Shown: positions 63,260-64,000 of the stretch, in pieces | Numbering within the stretch: position 1 is the stretch's first letter | Layout of the letters: every line of letters starts with the position of its first letter | NCBI GenBank assembly: GCA_934281605.1 | Contig: CAKQXD010000008.1 | Span: 38,673 to 102,672 of the forward strand | DNA: 64,000 nt | Origin: an uncultured Clostridia bacterium | Lineage (GTDB): Bacteria; Bacillota; Clostridia; Peptostreptococcales; Anaerovoracaceae | Reading direction: 5' to 3' | Program-made: the position numbers and the translations under genes | Notes under the pieces: model-generated | What the model saw: the letters and a program-made list of their open reading frames with translations, nothing else | Databases searched by the model: none | What the model was told of the DNA's origin: nothing

Positions 63260-64000
63260 ATGCAAAGAACAATTAGTGCAATGGTCGGAAAGGGCTCGAT
63301 CAATCACAACAGCCGAAAGTTTACAGCAGAGAATGTTGCTCCAGAGCGCACCCACTTGAATATAGATTATTGCAATGAGAACATCGAAAAAGTATATCAC
63401 AAACTATTTGATGAAGCTCTGAAACGATACAATGATAAGCAGACAAGGGCAGACCGAAAGATAGAAAACTATTACGACAAAATCCGTACAGGCAAACAGG
63501 AAAAGCCGTTTCACGAACTGATTTTACAGATTGGCGATAAAGATAATATGAGTGCAGAAAGCGAAAACGGACAGCTTGCAAAGCAGATTTTGGATGAGTA
63601 TTACAAGGGTTTTCGAGAGAGAAATCCAAACTTATATGTGTTCTCTGTTCATCTGCATATGGATGAAGCAACACCGCATATTCACATTGACTTTGTACCG
63701 TTTACAACAGGTAGCAAGCGAGGTTTAGATACAAGAGTGTCGCTAAAACAGGCTCTTGTGGCGCAGGGATTTAAGGGCGGTACTCGTGGCGATACGGAAT
63801 GGTCGCAATGGGTACTTTCTGAAAAAGAACAGCTTGCCGCCGTTATGGAACGGTACGGAATTGAGTGGGAGCAGAAAGGCACACACGATAAGCATTTGTC
63901 CGTTCTTGATTACAAAAAGCAGGAACGGGAAAAAGAAATATCGGCTCTTGACAGTCAGATTGCCGAGAAAACCGATGTGGTGAAATCTCTTTCAGACCGA
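63260..64000 (+). CDS. MobV/Pre-type relaxase, 5' part
   Basis: The frame is open for 247 codons to the right edge, so the gene continues outside. The metal-binding relaxase motif is clear: HLHMDEATPHIHIDFVPF around residue 138. The start MQRTISAMVGKGSINHNSRK is typical of the plasmid recombination (Mob/Pre) proteins of Clostridia. It nicks oriT so that the element can be moved by a helper conjugation system. AAGAAAGGG precedes the ATG. Confidence 0.9.
   Translation, partial: MQRTISAMVGKGSINHNSRKFTAENVAPERTHLNIDYCNENIEKVYHKLFDEALKRYNDKQTRADRKIENYYDKIRTGKQEKPFHELILQIGDKDNMSAESENGQLAKQILDEYYKGFRERNPNLYVFSVHLHMDEATPHIHIDFVPFTTGSKRGLDTRVSLKQALVAQGFKGGTRGDTEWSQWVLSEKEQLAAVMERYGIEWEQKGTHDKHLSVLDYKKQEREKEISALDSQIAEKTDVVKSLSDR

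Overview
The window is a stretch of chromosome from a low- to mid-GC Gram-positive anaerobe, class Clostridia. My low-confidence guess within the class is a Eubacteriales Family XIII / Anaerovoracaceae-like lineage. Evidence for the class: one fused S10-spc-alpha ribosomal operon with rpsD between rpsK and rpoA, a cysteine-containing S14, TTGACA/TATAAT promoters, strong AGGAGG ribosome-binding sites, CIRCE operators, an FMN riboswitch before ribU, a Rex repressor, a 2[4Fe-4S] ferredoxin, a BceRS-BceAB detoxification module and a SipW-type signal peptidase.

Layout. 1-2959: end of a YdbC/PC4-like gene, a uridine-kinase-family protein with a TGS-like head, and a LUD-domain protein. 2960-18955: ribosomal superoperon (rpsJ to rplQ) with secY, adk, map, infA, rpmJ and rpoA, interrupted by four structured spacers that look regulatory. 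19015-20273: two orphan genes. 20360-23052: clpB under a CIRCE operator. 23366-30406: a seven-gene SipW locus encoding the signal peptidase, four SipW-type exported small proteins, a 991-residue von Willebrand A/Cna-B-like surface protein and a membrane-anchored protein with a degenerate sortase-like tail. I regard this as the most interesting accessory system. 30486-39982 (minus strand): membrane protein, J-domain/TPR protein, DUF5685 protein, BceAB transporter with BceS/BceR and a TNACA-N4-TGTAA box, M20 peptidase, DUF815 ATPase.

40030-49955: RluB-type pseudouridine synthase, FMN riboswitch with ribU, the t6A/ribosome-maturation cluster tsaE-tsaB-rimI-(small Cys protein)-tsaD, an ABC-F protein, acpP-rex, a ferredoxin (minus strand), a P-loop protein with an Asp23-like tail, and an OGG1-type glycosylase. 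49998-52142: groES-groEL with CIRCE. 52221-55984: an IclR-family regulator convergent with a FIST-domain/aldehyde dehydrogenase pair whose promoter carries a 21-bp tandem repeat. 56023-59217: guaB and guaA.

59218-64000: the left part of an integrated mobilizable element sitting just after guaA. It has an XRE repressor, xis, tyrosine integrase, a MobC-like protein, a RepA-like ATPase, a cis region rich in inverted repeats and a MobV/Pre-type relaxase that runs off the window. Its cargo and right end are not visible. Highly expressed genes (ribosomal, groEL, SipW substrates) favour AGA for arginine, whereas many other genes use CGG/CGC. I saw no rRNA, tRNA or CRISPR array.
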